The notes under the pieces were generated by a model that had not been told where the DNA came from, did not search any database, and saw only the letters and a program-made list of their open reading frames with translations. A DNA stretch of 64,000 nucleotides from Pseudomonas vanderleydeniana (GTDB taxonomy: Bacteria > Pseudomonadota > Gammaproteobacteria > Pseudomonadales > Pseudomonadaceae): assembly GCF_014268755.2 (NCBI RefSeq), contig NZ_CP077093.1:744001-808000 (forward strand). Reading direction: 5' to 3'. Positions 61,647-64,000 of the stretch are shown one piece after another. The stretch's first letter is position 1; every line of letters begins with the position of its first letter. Made by a program: the position numbers and the translations under genes.

Positions 61647-63452
61647 CTAGAGTGTCTTCCACAGCGAGCCGAAGTCTTCCTCCTGGCCGCCTGTGTCACT
61701 TCCCGAGGCTGTGCTCCCGGCCGCTGCCGGTTGCTCGAGCAGCCGATATTCAAACTGGTTGAAGCTGCCGGTGCTGGCCTTTCGGGTATTCAGCGCAGCG
61801 CGACGTTCATCACCATTGGTATTGATCATCACCTTGTGGCCTTCCTGGAACGGTAGGCGCGGTGCCAGTAAGGTGGCGGGCACGCCGATGGCGCTGATTT
61901 CCGGCAGCAGCAGCGCGCGCAGGTACTGGCTGTTCTCCTCGCTGTTGCGCACCAGTTGCAGGCCGCATGGCTGGGCGTGCGGGGCGATCAGCTCGATCCC
62001 CATCTGCGTCCCGCCGCTGCGCACCTGGCGAATCCAGCGCACCACCGCGACGCTCCAGCCGTGGGAGGTCGCATCCTGGATGCCGACCAGTTCTCCGGCC
62101 TGCAATTGGCTGGGCACTTCCCGTGGCCAGGCCAGGCAATAGCCGCCAGGGCTGTGGTTGATGATCTGCAGGCTGAAGGTCGGGAAGTCTTCAGCGCTGT
62201 TGGCCGCTGCCTGGCTGGTGTCGGCTTCCGTCGGGTGATACTGGATTTCCTCGTAGGGCAGCAGCGTGTCGGCGCTGCCGTGACGCTCGGCGTCGAAGGC
62301 CAGGGCCCAGCTGTCCTTCTGTGCGCTGTTGGCCAGCTGCGCGGAAAAGTGTGCGGCACGGCTGGCTGTCGGGCTCTTGAGGATTTCGCTGAAGGAACGC
62401 TGCCCGCCCAGGTAGAAGTGCAGGGCACTCATGCCGATGCACAGGGTCAGCGAACCCTGCCCTGGTGTGCGCTGGAAGCTCCGTTCGGCCGATTCGCCCC
62501 AGGCCGCGCAGAGGTGTTGCAGGGTGTCCAGGCTCAAGCCGCTGGGGACCAGCAGGCGTGATTGCCCGCGCAGTTCGGCGGGTTGGTCGAGGTAGTCCTT
62601 CATGGCCTCGACCAGGGCCAGGGTATTGATGCCCATCAGGCTGGAACGCTGCTCGATGGCGAACAGCGAAGTGTAGCGTGGCGGCGCATCTGTCCGTGGG
62701 GCGACGGCGAACAGGCTCGATGCCAGGCCGGCGTCCTGCAGCTTGACCAGGCTACTCCAGGGCTCGAGTACCTCGGCCAGCCGGGCGATATTGTTCTGAC
62801 GCATCTGGTTGCAGCGCGAGCAACCCAGCAGCAGCGCGACGATGTAGGTCTGCTCGATGGTCAGGGACTGGGTCTGGCTGGCCAGTTCGTCACGCACCGT
62901 GCTTTGCTGGAGCTGATGGGCGACGGCGACCTGGTACAGCTGGTGTACCTCGAGCCACAGGCCCTCCGGTACCGGGCAGTACAACTGGTTGGCGCGGATC
63001 AGCGGGCCATTGAGGCAATGCAGGGCGCGCTGTACCGCCAGGGTCAGCAGCCCGGCGCGCTCCTTGCTGAACTTGGAGGCAATACGTACCGCGATCTGCT
63101 TGTAGCCGATGGCCAGGTGGTTCTGCAGGGCCTGGCAGAGGTTGGCGACCTTGCGCGGACGTTCGTCGAGCACCACGGACTGGTTGAGGAAATGTCGCTC
63201 CAGGTGCTTGCAGACGTAATACACCTCGGGGCGTAGCAGCTCGAGCAGTTGCAGGCGGTTTTCGCTGGGGGTGAGGAACTGGTTGAGCTCGGCCAGGCCC
63301 TGGTAAAGCAGGCGCGCGGTTTCACCGAGGTTGGCTTTCGGCAGTTCAGCGATCCAACGTCTCAGATCACGCGGCGTTCCATCGCAGAAGGACAGGCTCA
63401 ACTGCGTGGGCGTCGGCGCGCGTAACAGAAGATGGGGGCTCGGATTGCTCAT
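61647..63452 (-). CDS. PilZ-like domain protein of unknown function (PA4958 type)
   Basis: 601 residues. The first ~370 are alpha-helical and do not match a domain I recognise (KANLGETARLLYQGLAELN, then EQTYIVALLLGCSRCNQMRQ). The C-terminal part has a PilZ-like barrel: SLQIINHSPGGYCLAWP carries the N-x-S-x-x-G motif, and VGIQDATSHGWSVAVVRWIR and GTQMGIELIAP are the following strands. The Arg-rich RxxxR element that binds c-di-GMP is not evident upstream of it, so ligand binding is doubtful. The gene sits between serB and psd; in P. aeruginosa fimX lies beside it. It is soluble, with no signal peptide. Confidence 0.7.
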   Translation of the reverse strand: MSNPSPHLLLRAPTPTQLSLSFCDGTPRDLRRWIAELPKANLGETARLLYQGLAELNQFLTPSENRLQLLELLRPEVYYVCKHLERHFLNQSVVLDERPRKVANLCQALQNHLAIGYKQIAVRIASKFSKERAGLLTLAVQRALHCLNGPLIRANQLYCPVPEGLWLEVHQLYQVAVAHQLQQSTVRDELASQTQSLTIEQTYIVALLLGCSRCNQMRQNNIARLAEVLEPWSSLVKLQDAGLASSLFAVAPRTDAPPRYTSLFAIEQRSSLMGINTLALVEAMKDYLDQPAELRGQSRLLVPSGLSLDTLQHLCAAWGESAERSFQRTPGQGSLTLCIGMSALHFYLGGQRSFSEILKSPTASRAAHFSAQLANSAQKDSWALAFDAERHGSADTLLPYEEIQYHPTEADTSQAAANSAEDFPTFSLQIINHSPGGYCLAWPREVPSQLQAGELVGIQDATSHGWSVAVVRWIRQVRSGGTQMGIELIAPHAQPCGLQLVRNSEENSQYLRALLLPEISAIGVPATLLAPRLPFQEGHKVMINTNGDERRAALNTRKASTGSFNQFEYRLLEQPAAAGSTASGSDTGGQEEDFGSLWKTL

Positions 63453-63514
63453 CTAACGGGCCAGCTCCAGCAAGGAAAACGTGCATCATCCATCGGCAAG
63501 GTGACAAAAAATTG

Positions 63515-63532
63515 GTGGCAATATAATGCCAC
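63515..63532. promoter_or_regulatory. Palindrome with embedded TATAAT in the psd-PilZ-like gap
   Basis: GTGGCA-ATATAA-TGCCAC is a perfect inverted repeat in the 189-base gap upstream of the minus-strand PilZ-like gene. Its centre resembles a -10 element on either strand. It may be an operator or promoter for that gene. Confidence 0.35.
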
Positions 63533-63602
63533 GACTCTAGCAGCAATACGTTTCAGGTGCATCGTTGCCGGTCGGTTCCTGTTGCGACCGATTGTCCATG
63601 GC

Positions 63603-63634
63603 GTGGCCTCGCGCAATTCGGTTCGCGAGGCCAC
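63603..63634 (-). terminator. Hairpin after psd, possible terminator
   Basis: GTGGCCTCGCG (63603-63613) and CGCGAGGCCAC (63624-63634) are perfect 11-base arms, seven bases past the psd stop. No T-run follows on the minus strand, so termination may need Rho or it may stabilise the 3' end. Confidence 0.45.
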
Positions 63635-63641
63635 TGGCCCG

Positions 63642-64000
63642 TCAGGCCTGCTTGGGCAGGCCCAGGCCCTGGCCCATGCTCACGGTCGACCCGGCGCCCA
63701 GGCTTTCGGCCCATTTTACCTGGTCGGGGCCGAACAGCACGATGGCGGTCGAACCGAGTTTGAAACGACCGAGCTCCGCACCCTTTTCCAGGTGGATCGG
63801 TGCACGGGCTGCCTCATCGTAGCGGAAAGTCTTGAGCTCGCGCTTGGGTGGCGTGACCAGGCCGGCCCAGACGGTCTCGACCGAGGCAACGATCATCGCG
63901 CCGACCAGCACGACGGCCATCGGCCCGCGCTCGGTGTCGAACAGGCAGACGACCCGCTCGTTGCGGGCGAACAGTTCCGGAACGTTCTCGGCGGTGGTCT
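63642..64000 (-). CDS. psd: Phosphatidylserine decarboxylase, C-terminal part (5' truncated by window edge)
   Basis: About 118 C-terminal residues are present; the frame continues past the end of the window ([20 protein letters not shown] across 63920). The self-cleavage site that creates the pyruvoyl cofactor is FKLGST near the end, after [14 protein letters not shown]. The internal ATG at 63920 is not the real start. The enzyme converts phosphatidylserine to phosphatidylethanolamine at the inner membrane. The end is followed by a perfect hairpin and then the PilZ-like gene on the same strand, the P. aeruginosa order PA4957-PA4958. Confidence 0.93.
   Translation of the reverse strand, partial: TTAENVPELFARNERVVCLFDTERGPMAVVLVGAMIVASVETVWAGLVTPPKRELKTFRYDEAARAPIHLEKGAELGRFKLGSTAIVLFGPDQVKWAESLGAGSTVSMGQGLGLPKQA

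Overview
The window is a GC-rich, densely coded chromosomal segment of a Pseudomonas, most likely of the fluorescens/putida side of the genus rather than P. aeruginosa. The evidence is gene order: metY, rlmJ, msrA, a dipA-type c-di-GMP phosphodiesterase, aceF-aceE, glnE, the waa/wap LPS core cluster, msbA, hldE, waaA, a tolC-type porin, thiC, nudF, cpdA, parE, parC, serB and psd follow the backbone I remember from P. aeruginosa PAO1 (PA5025 down to PA4957). Two local differences from that memory are that ilvE is absent between glnE and waaF, and fimX is absent between serB and the PilZ-like gene. I see no tRNA, rRNA, CRISPR array, insertion sequence or prophage.

Layout. 1-7.7 kb: the 3' end of putP, metY, a DUF2165 membrane protein, rlmJ, a REP-type inverted repeat pair, msrA and dipA. 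8-16 kb: aceE-aceF on the minus strand, closed by a strong terminator and preceded by two 15-bp operators of HexR type, then glnE divergently. 16-34.3 kb: a long plus-strand LPS core operon (waaF, waaC, waaG, waaP, three more LPS-kinase-like genes, a carbamoyltransferase, wapH, mig-14, dnpA, ssg, wapR, waaL, msbA). Most neighbours in it overlap by 1 to 4 bases. One small kinase-like gene lies antiparallel between wapR and waaL. 34.4-35.8 kb: a two-gene accessory cassette, a sulfotransferase overlapping a stand-alone APS kinase. 35.9-43 kb: hldE, a Nudix-like protein, an FAD oxidoreductase/aldo-keto reductase pair, an EmrE-type exporter with a divergent LysR regulator, and waaA. 43-50.4 kb: a TolC-family porin, a TPP riboswitch in front of thiC, the HMP transporter cytX, a DUF3298 lipoprotein, nudF and a DUF1249 gene. 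50.5-57.8 kb: cpdA, yqiA, parE, a phytase-like esterase, a retropepsin-like membrane protease and parC. 57.9-64 kb: a PqiC-like lipoprotein, an AhpA/YtjB-type membrane protein, serB, a PilZ-like protein and the 3' end of psd.

Function. The centre of the window is one LPS assembly line: hldE makes ADP-heptose, waaA adds Kdo, waaC/waaF/waaG/wapH/wapR/ssg extend the core, waaP and its relatives phosphorylate it, the carbamoyltransferase decorates it, waaL ligates O-antigen and msbA flips lipid A-core. The most interesting candidate is the sulfotransferase-cysC cassette between msbA and hldE. Cysteine synthesis in Pseudomonas runs through APS, so a dedicated APS kinase beside a sulfotransferase suggests a private PAPS supply for sulfating a surface glycan. 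This would be a previously unassigned LPS or exopolysaccharide modification. The next most interesting signals are the helically phased twin operators at aceE, two LPS-kinase paralogues without the usual catalytic Asp, and a hairpin framed by direct repeats in the thiC leader.
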